64,000 nucleotides of DNA, from contig OX422221.1 in NCBI GenBank assembly GCA_949130495.1, positions 144,679,405 through 144,743,404 of the forward strand. Reading direction: 5' to 3'. Of the stretch, positions 36,595 through 48,749 are shown piece by piece. The position numbers were made by a program, and so were the translations under genes. The notes under the pieces are model-generated. The model was not told the DNA's origin. It did not search any database and was given only the letters and a program-made list of their open reading frames with translations. Every line of letters begins with the position of its first letter. Position 1 is the stretch's first letter. Source of the DNA: Sambucus nigra. Taxonomy: Eukaryota > Streptophyta > Magnoliopsida > Dipsacales > Adoxaceae.

Positions 36595-39429
36595 TGTGAC
36601 ACCCCGCCTAATTAAATACCAGACGATCACTCCTTTATTAAATTAAAATCAAGGTGAACAGTTGGTTCATTCTTAGCATCACTGTCGTAAAAATAACTTT
36701 TCCAAATTTAACACCCTATTTAATTAAGCTAAGTGTCAAAACCATTTTTTAACATTACTTTCCAAATTTTATTTTGAAAATAAAGATTTAATTATCTACA
36801 ACAATTCAATATTTAAAGAATCACACCACAATAATCCTGGAACATATAATCCAATTAATTTAAACATTCAACAACTAAACCCCAGCATTTAAAACTTAAA
36901 GTAAAACATACATGCTGAATAAATCCCAAAGTAACAGTACTAGAAATAACTGAAATACAAATGTCCCAATAAAACAGATAAATAGTGGAAAGGGCGACAC
37001 ATGCCCAATAAGGAGAATGATAAAAGTGGAATCAAGTAAATGAAATCGTTTAAGCAAGTGGCCTGCAACTCCCACATAAGCTGCAACACGTTCCTTCGAA
37101 GGGATCCTAAACAAGACGCCCCTGTGGCTGGGCACCTGTAATATATACATATATATACAAGAGAGAAAGAGGAATAGAAATGGGTTAGATCCCGATCGTA
37201 TATATGATTTAAAAATTCGTTTAGCAAGTATTTAAATTGATACAGGCCAATGCAACAACATATTAGTGCGACACTCTCTTGAGAAATTCTCGCCTCTCTT
37301 TTAATGTGCACTCCTATCGCACTAACCTTCCCAATGGTTTATCTCATCATATATCACACTATCCTTCCCCAAGGACTTAACTTATCTTAGGTGACTCTCA
37401 AAATTTAAGATTTAACAACATCATGGTTTAAAAAGGATAATTTCTTTTAGAACAAAACGCTCATTTTAACTTTATTGATTCATAAAGTTTTTCAATATCA
37501 TATTATACTTTTCAAAACAAATATTTCCAATTTGAGTCATTATACATGTCTTACTTACCACAACACAGTAGGAAGTTTCCCATATTTCAGAAGTTCATAT
37601 ATATATTAAATACTCGTATAATATATATATTCTAACAGCACCCCACATAAAATTTTATGGTGCGGGCATACTCTGCTATCCAATCCCCGTATCAATCGTA
37701 CTAAAAAGAAAATACAAGTTCGTAATCACTCTCGAACTGTATAAATACATACACAAACAATATTGAGGCGAAGCATAGTTTCCAAGTCCAAGAGGTCAGT
37801 ACATACCCTCATGTCTCTTAGGACCGTGACTACCGATTCGATAGCCTGTACCTAGGATTTCTATCTTCTAGGGTACGAGTCAATATCCCCCATAAGGCAC
37901 ACGAGATAAGATCATCCCAGCTCGGAAACCTCAGGGATAGCAAGTAGCGCGGGCATGATTTTCACAAGTATATAATATATGCATACACAATCATATAAAT
38001 ATACCACTTTTATTATATCAATTTAGGTTTATCCAATAACCCACATTCACAACATTTATCCTTATTTTCCCATTATTATTTATCAAGAATAATGGTTCGT
38101 TTCTAACTTTAATTCAAAGGGTTTTTCCAACTTACTACGTAACCCTCATGGACTCTATTCTTCCAAATGTACAATTCAGTAGACATCCATTTATGTTCCA
38201 ACGTAACTCTCTCTTACGTGTCTCTCCCCTTTAATATATACTTACATTGTCCCTTATGCAAAATATCCCAAAAATATAGATTCCGCCTTACATTAAAGGA
38301 TTTTGAATTTTATTTTTAAAGATGAGAATTTCAAACGGCTTCGAAATCGGAATTAAAATGGAGTTTTAATTGAATTTTTATTATCTAGAAGATTCCTCGA
38401 AACATAAAACTCTATAGAAAAAAATATTTTTAATAATATTGAACGGTCTGATCGAGCTGAATTTTTTTCTGTAGCTTCCTCTCGTCTTCAGGTAATTCTC
38501 TGTAAAATTTCATCCAATTCCAACGGTCCGATCGTCCCGAATAAATTTCTTTTTTAGTATTTGTATCTGATTAGAACTAATTTCTTAATCAAACTCTTAA
38601 TCCTTTACATGACAAAGGGTTTCCAGAATATCATATAAATCATCACTTCATGAAAATTTCCCATCTCAAATTGGGTTTTTCTTCCATAAATCTCATCCTA
38701 ATAAATCCTAAACTAATATGGATGATGCATCAATGAAATAAGCAAGATAAACACTTGCCTGGGATTTTCAAAAATCTGGTTTGGTGTTGAATTTGGTGTG
38801 GTTGTGTTCGCCGTCTCGCGATCTATGCATTGGTGGTGGCGGCGGTGCAAACAAGTGAGTTTTGAGCCTTGGAATGCCTTGAGAGCTCTCTACTCTCCGA
38901 TGGCCGTTCTAGTGTTTTGAGTTATCTAACCCTAGGAGATAACCTAAACATCTGATATAACCCCTTTAATTTTCGTGGGTTTAATTACCCAAAAATACAA
39001 AATGACTAAAATGCCCTCCCGGGGTACTAATTAGGCCTAAAAATGCCCCGAGACCCAAATCAAACTCCCGGGTATACTTTTCTGACTATCTCGACCCTTC
39101 TGGACACGTTGGTGCACTCAAAATGACCATACGAACAACTTATAAAATATTTACTTTTATTTATCAATATTTAGTCCCGACGTGACACGGACGCGTCCCG
39201 ACTCAAATTTCTAAAATTGTCATTTTATCCACTCGTGACATTTAATATGGCCACTATTATATATTACTTTTCTCATTAGTAATATTCAACAAATTTTCCA
39301 AAAATTACTAACTCTCATCACGTTAATAATTATAACATAATTAATTTTCGGATTTTTATTAAATAATTAATTCACATTAAATTTAATAAATCCCCAAATT
39401 AATATAGCATAAAAATACGGGGTATTACA
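36595..39429 (-). repeat. Tekay 3' LTR (2835 bp)
   Basis: Read on the minus strand it starts TGTAATACCCCGT at 39429 and ends GGCGGGGTGTCACA at 36595. It is closely related to the solo LTR at 58546-61598: both contain the same segment around GGTGCCCAGCCAC and encode matching but meaningless short frames. The conserved CAGTGATGCTAAGAATGA block lies about 91 bp from its end (36668-36685). Confidence 0.9.
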
Positions 39430-39443
39430 TACTTCCCCCCTAA
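39430..39443 (-). other. Tekay polypurine tract
   Basis: Minus-strand TTAGGGGGGAAGTA immediately upstream of the 3' LTR; this is the primer for plus-strand DNA synthesis. Confidence 0.85.
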
Positions 39444-39658
39444 TAACGGAATTTCATCCCGAAATTCAGAAAATAAGGCATACCTGGTAAGAACAAATCT
39501 GGATATCTCTCGCGCATATCGGCCTTGCGCTCCCAAGTGGATTCCTCCACGTTATGATTCTCCCACTGGACCCATACAAGTGGAACTATCTTCGACCTCA
39601 ATCTCCTCTCACTATAGTCTAGGATAGCCACCGGTCTCTCCTCGTAAGAGTTTTAAGG
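39440..39658 (-). pseudogene. Chromodomain at the end of the Tekay integrase
   Basis: The residues ERPVAILDYSERRLRSK, IVPLVWVQWENHNVEESTWE and ADMRERYPDLF match the group II chromodomain of Tekay/Del integrases (Y.E.PV.ILD...R.LR.K.IP.V.V.W..H..EE.TWE....M...YP.LF). Such domains are thought to direct insertion to heterochromatin. It is in the same frame as integrase but separated from it by two stops next to 39659. Confidence 0.85.
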
Positions 39659-41068
39659 CTATAAGTCTATCTCATCTATCGCGATGTGAGTATGGGCCAT
39701 ATCATCCCGAAGATACCGTCTCAACGACGAGATGTGGAATACATCGTGAATGCGATGTAAATGCTCTGGTAGTCCCAATCTGTATGCTACCGGCCCAATC
39801 CTCTCGATAATGAGAAATGGTCCTACGTACCTCGGGGCCAATTTCCCTTTCTTCCCGAACCTCATCACTCCTTTCATAGGAGATACATGCAGTAACACTT
39901 GGTCCCCCACATTAAACTCCCGGAAGAACCATTTCGCATCGGCGTATCTCTTCTGCCTGTCCTGGGCTACTCGAATGCGACTCCTAATCATCTCAATCCT
40001 CGCGGAGGTTTCCTGAATTACCTCTGGTCCTAGAAACTTGTTATCCCCCACCTTGAGCCAACAAGTTGGAGAACGGCAAGGCCGTCCATACAAAGCCTTA
40101 AATGGAGCCATACCAATCGTAAACTGATAAGAGTTATTATAAGCAAACTCTACCAGTGGAAGATGTGGTTCCCAACCTCCTCCAAAATCAAAAACACACA
40201 TGCGTAGCATATCCTCTAACATCTGATTAGTACGCTCTGTCTGTCCATCTGTCTGTGGGTGATAAGCTGAACTCAGCCTCAACTCAATACCCATAGCCTC
40301 CTGAAAGCTTTCCCAGAAACATGACACGAAAATCTTGTCTCTATCTAACACAATATTCAGGGGCACCCCATGTAATCTGACAATCTCAGAAATAAAAACC
40401 TGAGCATACTGACTCGTGGTATAATCTGTCCGCACCGGCAGAAAATGAGCCACCTTGGTCAAACGGTCTACAATCACCCAGATTGAGTCGTGGCCCTGAT
40501 GTGCTGTAGGCAACCCTGTAATAAAATCCATGGAAATACTCTCCCACTTCCACACGGGTACTTCCAATAGCTGAAGCAATCCTGACGGTTTCTGATGGTC
40601 CACCTTCACCAGCTGGCAGGTAGAACACTTGGACACGAACTCAGCAATGTCCTTCTTCATCCCACTCCACCAGTATTGCCTCCTCATATCCTGGTACATC
40701 TTATCTCCTCCAGGATGTACCACAAATCGGGACCCGTGAGATTGGGTCATCACTGCATGACGAAATTCTTCCCCTTCCGGAACCACTAACCTCCCATTAA
40801 GCCTCAAACCCCCATCAGAACTAACAGAATAGGACTCAGCACCCTCGACTAAAAGTCGTACAATCTTCTCCTTGCAAAACGGGTCTATGGTTTGGGCCTG
40901 TATTACCCTCATAACAATCTCGAGTGTGACTGTCATAACAGATATGAAGGAACGGTCTACTGCATCCTGTGACCCAACTCCTTCCACTTCGCTTTCCAGA
41001 TGTCCGCTACTTCATTTACCGGTCTTCGGCTCAACGCATCAGCAACTACCTTAGCTTTCCCCGGATGA
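39659..41068 (-). pseudogene. Tekay integrase
   Basis: A long open frame (442 codons, 40987-39659) covers integrase from the zinc module to the GPF/Y module; the end of RNase H (YHPGKAKVVADALSRR, near 41065-41015) lies in another frame just upstream. The zinc ligands are visible as SHGSRFVVHPGGDKMY and KCSTCQ. The catalytic residues are all present: SMDFITGLP, VLDRDKIF (usually SDRD..F), and YHPQTDGQTERTNQMLEDML. APRYVGPFLIIERIGPVAYRL is the GPF/Y module. The domain is nearly intact, but it is cut off from RT by a stop and a frameshift. Confidence 0.88.
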
Positions 41069-41070
41069 TA

Positions 41071-42621
41071 CTATATGTCGAACTGATAGTCCTTCACAAA
41101 ATCTAACCATCTGCGCTGGCGCATATTCAGCTCTCGCTGAGTGAAAAGGTAATGCAGTGATTTGTGATCTGTGAACAAACGGAAATTCTCCCCCAATAAA
41201 TAATGTCTCCATATCCTCAATGCAAAGACGACTGCTGCTAACTCCAGGTCGTGGGTGGGGTAATTCTTCTCATGCGTCTTAAGCTTGCGGGAGGTAAAAG
41301 CTACAGCCTTCTCTTCCTGCTCAAGTACTCCCCCAAGTCCCCGTAAAGAGGCATCGGTGTAAACCATGTACTCCACACCCAGCTTCGGTAAAGCAAGGAC
41401 TGGTGCTGAAGTAAGCTTGTCTTTCATCTCGTCGAAAGCCAATTGACAAGCTTCATCCCAAATATATGGTACCCCTTTGTGAGTCAGGTTCCTCAATGGA
41501 CCCGCTGTTTTGGAGAATCCCCGAATGAATCTCCTGTAGTATCCGGTTAACCCTAAGAAACTACGCACTTCCGTCGGTGTCGTGGGCTATCCCCACTCCC
41601 TCACCGCTGACACTTTACTCGGGTCAACGGCTATCCCCTGTTCAGAAACAACATGCCGCAAGAACTGTACCTCTTGCAACCAGAATCCACACTTCTCGTA
41701 CTTAGCATACAACTGATGCTCTCGTAAAGTCTGAAGAACCTGCCTCAAGTGCTCGGCATGCTCCTCCTCGGAGTGTGAATATATCAAAATGTCATCTATG
41801 AAGATGATGACAAACTGATCCAAGAACTCTCTGAATACTCGGTTCATTAAGTCCATGAATACGGCTGGATCATTTGTGAGACCAAATGGCATCACTCTGA
41901 ACTCGTAAGACCCATATCTCGTCAAGAAGGAAGTCTTTGAAACGTCCTTCTCTCTAATACGTAGCTGATGGTACCCCGACCTCAGATCTATCTTCGAAAA
42001 GAAAGTTGCTCCCCTCAGCTGGTCGAACAGATCATCGATTCGAGGCAATGGATACTTATTCCGTATCGTGACCTTGTTCAACTCCCGGTAGTCCACACAT
42101 AACCTCAGGGAACCATCTCTCTTCTTCACAAACAAGACTGGAGCGCCCCAAGGTGTGGTACTCCTGCGAATAAAGCCCTGACCTAACAGCTGCTCTATCT
42201 GATCTCGTAACTCTTGCATCTCCACCAGAGCCATACAGTATGGAGCGCGTGCTATAGGTCTCGTATCTGGCAATAAATCTATGACAAAGTCTATCTCTCG
42301 ACTGGGGGGTAGGCCTGGTATCTCCTGAAATACATCGGAATACTCAGGAACGACTGGGATGGAGTCTAAAGGAATCACAACCTCCTTAGAGGCATCCTCC
42401 TCTATATAATACAAATGAGCGGTCAAACCTTCCTCTGGGCGAGGCATCACCACTACAAACATCTTTTGCCCCGGAATGGTAAAAACAATGCTCCCACCGA
42501 AGCAATCAATCATGGCTCTATAAGCTGCGAGCCAATCCATACCGATAATAACATCATGCTTATGCATATCTATGACTAACATGTCTGTAGGTAATACCAA
42601 ACTACCAATCTCTACCCCCAC
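41071..42621 (-). pseudogene. Tekay reverse transcriptase and RNase H, one stop between them
   Basis: The RT frame (42621-41587) contains the end of protease ([19 protein letters not shown]), [45 protein letters not shown] (first Asp), [17 protein letters not shown] (usual NAP changed to NDP), and [11 protein letters not shown] with intact FIDD. A TAG at 41589-41587 interrupts [19 protein letters not shown]; the same frame continues to 41071 with RNase [37 protein letters not shown] and [11 protein letters not shown]. The stop at 41071 falls in the DI.YHPGKA motif. Confidence 0.88.
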
Positions 42622-42896
42622 TCCCCGGCATATAAAGAAGATAAGCGACCCACCCCCAGTGGTGAGTCTACATAGGTCACTGTGCTCTCTGCTATGGCTA
42701 ACAACCCTAAGGCCTTCGCAAAATGCGTAGCTATAAAATAATGTATCGCCCCAGTATTAAACAAAACTCGACCCATAGTACCATGGATAGGAAACATACC
42801 CTCAATCGCGGGTGGTGCCTGTGGAGCTGCTGCCTGGTGGACGTTATAGACATGTCCGTACTGTAACTGCCCATGCTGCACTGGACACACAAACAT
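42612..42896 (-). pseudogene. Tekay protease fragment with Asp-to-Asn active site
   Basis: The frame has a short Gln/Ala/Pro-rich lead and then [19 protein letters not shown], where the active-site D-S/T-G-A of Tekay proteases is N-T-G-A (codon AAT at 42758-42756 on the minus strand). The following [13 protein letters not shown] fits the strand after the active site. A small frameshift near 42615 connects it to the 42621 frame. No zinc knuckle or capsid precedes it, so gag is absent. A DNA change from GAT to AAT is the simplest origin. Confidence 0.75.
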
Positions 42897-43111
42897 AAAA
42901 TATATCCTAAATTTACTTTACGAATTATCTTTTAAACTCCAACCCGAACATCGAAGGGTCAAATCCCATTTTAATATCTATTGGTTACACTTAGCCCTAG
43001 CCCAGATAAAATGGATTATTACGTTAATGTAGATAGAACATACATAGATATTATTATTAAAACAAAAATATAACGTAAGCGTACTCTCGGACACACAAAC
43101 ACAGAGCCTAT

Positions 43112-43123
43112 GCTCTGATACCA
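43112..43123 (-). other. PBS of a minus-strand chromovirus
   Basis: Minus-strand TGGTATCAGAGC, three bases from an LTR end (ATCACA at 43127). Initiator-Met tRNA type. Confidence 0.8.
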
Positions 43124-43531
43124 AGTTGTGATGCCCCATTTTCAGGTGTCAATTGTGAAAAACTTTTTTATACTTTGATTTCATTTAAGATAATACTCTT
43201 ATAGAATAAAGACTTGTTTTTTACATTTATGTCAAAAAAATTGATTAAATTAAATTAATAAAATGATGTCTAACTTAAGAAATTCATAAGAACACTTGAA
43301 ATAAAAGAGTTTTTCTATTTCAATGGAATAAACAACATTTACAATAAAATCTACACCATCCTATATTATTACAGTTCAAATTTAAATACTTTCATTGAGG
43401 TTCAAATAGTAAAAATCATAGTTCAAAGTTAAATTACACATTTAAAATGAATTGAAAATAAAGTTGTACTCATACATAAATCCTTCCTTACCTCTTGTAA
43501 TTTTTGTGGCTTTATCTTTCCCTTAAGTATC

Positions 43532-43550
43532 GGGGGGGGGGGGGGGGGGG
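43532..43550. repeat. G19 homopolymer
   Basis: Nineteen consecutive G on the plus strand, inside the second-family LTR. It could fold as a quadruplex, and the assembled length is unreliable. Confidence 0.8.
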
Positions 43551-44591
43551 TATTAGCAAATGGTGGGGTACGAGCATAAACTTCCACTAGAGTACTACGT
43601 GTAAAGGAATATTTATATATATAAAGCATATTTTAGCAGTTATGAAATCATCCTTCATGATTAAGTATTATTATGAAGATGTGTCGTAACCATGTAATGT
43701 GCACTATAACCATACAATCTAGGCGATGAGACCACTCACAGTTAATCATTGTTTTAATATTACTCGTATCCCTTTAATTTAATCATTAACGTAATTACAT
43801 ATTTTCCAAGTTATTTCATAAACCTACCTTTACATTTTTTAGCATCGTGCTCAAAATAATATTTTTACTTGATTAATCGGGGTTACTAATCCATGAGTGT
43901 TATACGGTCTTTCATTGGCTGTGTCCATGCCATAATATGCTCCTGACCAGTGATTTAGTGTATAATCATTAAACCGCACCCTAGGGCCTCAGGGCCTTCT
44001 TAAATTTTTTGGTTCCCTCTGAGTGCCTTTTATTTATTATGTCATTGTAACCCTTTTTCCTTTCTTTCTTTCTTATCCACTATTAATCCTTTTTCCTTTA
44101 TTTCCTTTTTACCGGCCAATGAGGTCAAATACCCGGGATGAGGTAAGTCCCAACACAATTTATTACCTAGTTTCATAGTTGTTAAAAAATCTATTTTATT
44201 ATCTTATATTCAACATTTTGTATTTTGAAAACAACTTGAATTACCATTTCTTGCAAAACTTAATCTTTGAGTTCAAATACCCATTTGTACACTCTAGTGT
44301 GCTTTTTCACTTTCATGCACATTAGTGAACTTACATTTTCTATATTTTTTCAAAATGCTACTTTTCACCTTTACTTTACAAAATATGAGTTTTAATCATA
44401 TACTTTAAATTCTAACTCCTTAACTAGTGTCCTCTTAGTTTGATAAAATCATTCTTAAGTTCATATTTCATATAAAATGATACTTTTGTCCTAAAATATT
44501 TCCTTTATCATTTTAAAACTATTAGTTTGCATTTTTTACATTGTATCTCATCATTTTACCCTGTTATTGTCTTCCTTGAAAACCAACTTTC

Positions 44592-47500
44592 TGTAACACC
44601 CCGCCTAATTAAATATCGGGTGGCCAGTCCCATACCAAATTAAAACAGAATATACAGTTGGCTCATTCTTAGCATCACTGTCGAAAACATTAACTAATCA
44701 CCCAATACCCAATTAAGCTGGTGTTAAATACTTTCCAAATTTTAATTCAACCAAATCCATTTTTAGTTTATGAATAACACTACACATATTGTTCTACCAC
44801 AATAATAACTGAACAGATAACAGAAAAGAATTTAATTGAAATTGGAATAAACATTCCCAAATAATTATCCAACACAGTAATCCCAACAATAGTAAATGTA
44901 TTAAAATGACACGAATACAAGAGTATTTGACTCCGATAGAAAGAGATAACTGAAATCCTTTGGGCGACATGCCCTAACTAAAAGAATACTTTGAATCGAA
45001 TGAAGATAAACGTCTAGGCAATACTCCATATCTTCATAGCTCGTTAAAATCCTCTAAGTTTGGTGTCCCTGCTGCTGGACACCTGATATAGAAGGTACAA
45101 TAGAAAAGAAAATATGTAAGGAAATGGGTTAGAGCCCGATATGAAAATGATTTTAAAAACAACAAGTATTTAACAAGTGCAATAAAGCATTTATTATGTA
45201 CATGTTAGTATCCAAATCTCACTTGCTATTCTCACCTCTCATCTAGAGTGCACAGTTAACGTTTACTATTAACCTCCTAGTCCATGGCTCCTTCTAACTA
45301 GTTTTCATAATATGATTCTATCCCCTATCATAACCCTGTATGTACCATACCATACGTACTATAATCATTCATATATGTTTTTCATTTATATGAATCGTTT
45401 CTCATTAATATGAATCGTTTCTCATTAATATGAATTAAGCTCTTTAACAAATATAAGAATAACTATTCATTAACTTAATTCAATTCTTTATCTCAATTCA
45501 CCATTATCTACAATTATCACATAGTAGATTCTTTAACCACTATATACACATACATTTAATTCATTATATATATATACATATATAATACGGCACCCCGAGT
45601 CACAGCTGCGGTGCAATGCATTACTCTGATATCATGTCCCAATATCGCTGGTTGCCGAATAGGGGACTAAAGGTTCGATAAGGATTCCTCGAACCACAAA
45701 CAACAACACATAAATTGGAGGCGAACATAGTTCTCATACCCACGAGTCACGCACATACCGACGTTCCCATAGTCATCGGACTTATCAACTCCCCGATAAG
45801 TCTTTCATAGACCTATGTTCTCGAGCGACAAATCAAAGATCCCATGGATTCATCAGGATATGACTGCCCTCACGCGCAAACCTCCCACTGATAGCAAGTA
45901 AGCTAGGTCTCTCATACACATAAATAATCAATCAATCAATCAAATATGCATTATCATACCTATAATATAATATCAACAAGGTAATCCCACTACCCTATGA
46001 TAATCTCCATACATAGCATTATATTTCTGAAATCCTACGTATTAAAATATTATGACTTTACTTCCATAATTTAATTATCCCCGAGCCTCACTCATTACTC
46101 AAGGTTCAAATAGGTTTTCCTCAATAGTATATTCAGTAATAAATCACTAATATCCTACTGGTCCATAACATCATATCTCCCGAATTACTACGAATTAAAC
46201 TCTCCCTTTAGTTAGGGTTAAAAACCGATAGTTTCAGTTCTCTTATAAACACATCTTCTATCAACTAGGATTGAATACCATCATCACATGGATCATAGTC
46301 TAAAGTGTTTCATTCACACTATATGAGTTATCAACAAAATCAACATCCTCGCATCCTATATCATCTCTCCACTCCCGACGTCATTAAGGTTCATGTGCGG
46401 AGCGTCTCGCAAAGTGAAATCTAAATAAGAAACCCCTCCAATACACTACTACTTAACTTTGTCGGTCGTGGAGGTCCGTCAACTTCAAATACGCAACTGG
46501 GATAACCTCATCCCCTCTTTCAATCAATTGTGGTCTGAACTCCCATCTCTATCCAGGAGTCATACCACTAAGCGCTTGTACTACACTCAGTCCTTGCGCA
46601 ATCAATAATGAGCTTAAACTTAGTCCTTGATGCTCAAATTGTAACCCCAAGACTATCCAGGTGTTATATTAAATATCCCCTACTGGACCTATCCTTAATC
46701 CTCATGCATACAAATTATAATCCAACACATGAATCTAGCAATTGAAATTTCTTTCAATTTAATTATCATAATTCTAATCAATTAAATCCCAGTCAAATCA
46801 ATTCGATTCTTAACTAGGGCTTACTGAACCTTCCTAAGTCCCATAGATCCAATTAATAATCACCAAAGATCTACAAAAGGTTTGGGATAAGAACAAACAT
46901 TAAAAGGAACAACTTCACAAATTTCGGGGAGGTCGATCGATCGATCACCCAAATAACAACCCAGTTTTCTGCATTTCTTCTATTACAGGTTTCTTCATTT
47001 TTGATCAATCAAACCTTCATATTAACAACCCAAATGACTTATAAACCTTACTACATGATATATCAACATATGTGAATGATTTCTAATACTCTAAACATCC
47101 TAGAATCATTAAGAGTTCGAATCAAATGCATATATTCATCCTATGTTTCCAGAAAATTATCAACATACTATCTTCAAGAACACACCAATGGTTTTCAGAA
47201 TTTCTTCAAAAAATTTATGATTATTTCATGGATTACTACCTACCTACAATATGAGTTTGATTCCTATATATTTTCAGTTTCCAAAAATCCTATTAACAAC
47301 TCTATCCTTTCATCTTCCAAACATGAAAAATCTCATCTTTTAATAACTATTATAACATGGACAATATACAAACTTAGATTGCAATTATCAAACACTTGCC
47401 TCTAATGAAGATCTGATCATTTGGAGTTGAATAACATAGGTGGTTCTCCCTTTCTCTTACCAACTTCCGGTGGTGGTTGGTGGTGGTGACCTTTGGCCTT

Positions 47501-48086
47501 AGTTCTCCTCCTTTCCAAGCAAGCTTCTCTCTTCCCAAGCAACCTTTCACTCTCTCACAAGGTGACCTCTCAAGTTTTGTGTAGAAGAGATGAATAACCC
47601 ACGTACAACTAATCTCCAAATACTTATAATATGACAAAATCTGAAATCACTATTCATCCCATTTGTAAACATGACCAAAATGCCCTTTTGGGCTGTCTTT
47701 TCGTTTCCAAATGACCCGAGACTCAAAACCAACATCCAAATAGACTTTTCTGACTATTTCAACCCTTCCGGACACAACGACGTAGTCGTAATGACTATAA
47801 GGTCGATAGAAAATAAACTCCCTTTTTAATTTAATAAATTAGTCTCGACACATCCCATACCGCGTCCGACTAAAAATTCAAATTACTAAATTAATAACTC
47901 ACATTAATATCAATAACATCACATTCATATATTTCCTAAATATCTTTAAGTAATATCCAGAATTATTCATTTTAATATCCACAATTCAGATAAAATCCAT
48001 ATGAATTAATTTATAATAAAATCCAATTAATCCATTAATTTAAAATATAACCCATTTTAAAAATCATAAAATCACGGGGTATTACA
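44592..48086 (-). mobile_element. Tekay-type solo LTR (3495 bp)
   Basis: It begins TGTAACACCCCGCC and ends ACGGGGTATTACA, flanked by CTTTC on both sides (44587-44591 and 48087-48091). The conserved block TCTTAGCATCACTG lies about 91 bp from 44592. No PBS, tract or protein is present. It is related to, but clearly diverged from, the 36595-39429 family. It contains a TCGATCGATCGATC word at 46933-46946. Short frames inside, such as 47076-47405, are not genes. Confidence 0.9.
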
Positions 48087-48749
48087 CTTTCCAAGACAAT
48101 ATTCATTTTTGCAAATGTTACTCCTTGTCCATATTTCACATAAAATGACACTTTTATGCTAAAACAATTCTTTTGTCATTTCAAAACTTTTAAGTTTACA
48201 TTTTATTCATTGTTTCTCATAATTTTACCTTGTTGTTTTCTTCCTTTAAAACCAACTTTTTAAGATAATACTCATTTTTGCAAATGTTACTACTTAGTCC
48301 AAAGTTTTCATAAAATTACATTTTTGGCCCCAAAACCATACTTTTGACATTTCAAGACTTGTCTTACAAATTGATAACTTTTCTTTATTATCCTCTCTAT
48401 TTATTTCTCTTTAGGCCTTAGCATATATATATTACACATTTGAATACCTATGATTTTATTACTTTTACACCTAGCACCCATTTATTTTATTTTCATCAAG
48501 ATACTTAAACTTTGTTCACTCAAATTGTATCATTTTATGTGATTAGTACTATGACATTTTCAAGTTTATCATTTCATTTTTAAAATCTCATTTGAATACA
48601 TTTGCAACATACTTAATCCATTTATTCCAACTACATGAGTTATTGTTCATGAATGCAAGATTTTATGCCTATAAAAATCAATAAATACATCCTACTATTT
48701 CTTCGGAAGATGTTATGAATAAAATATTCACTTTATCTAAAACCCCCAA

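Larger units (their letters stand above)
36595..43126 (-). mobile_element. Tekay/Del chromovirus, gag deleted, minus strand
   Basis: On the minus strand the order is PBS, leader, protease, RT, RNase H, integrase, chromodomain, polypurine tract, 3' LTR. The chromodomain after integrase defines a chromovirus and the motifs fit Tekay/Del. The whole gag is missing: protease begins within 230 bp of the PBS. The sequence beyond the PBS (43127 on) is not the partner of the 3' LTR, so the element is probably a fusion of two families by deletion. Possible left target site: TAAAA at 36590-36594. Confidence 0.82.
43127..48700 (-). repeat. 5' LTR of a second chromovirus family, split by a solo LTR
   Basis: On the minus strand it ends GGGGCATCACA next to a PBS. 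It does not match the 3' LTR at 36595-39429 and lacks the conserved Tekay block at 91 bp. The outer boundary is not clear; the first copia codons appear near 48750, so it ends before that. It contains a G run at 43532-43550 and a degenerate tandem repeat at 44456-48400 (unit about 140-180 bp, sharing CATATTTCATATAAAATGA and AAAACCAACTTT) that the solo LTR interrupts. Confidence 0.55.

Noticed and set aside
36896..37311. Minus-strand frames that reappear in the solo LTR at 60876-61249
   Set aside because: The similarity reflects DNA homology of two LTRs of one family; the frames differ by frameshifts and lie in U3/R, so there is no sign of protein selection.
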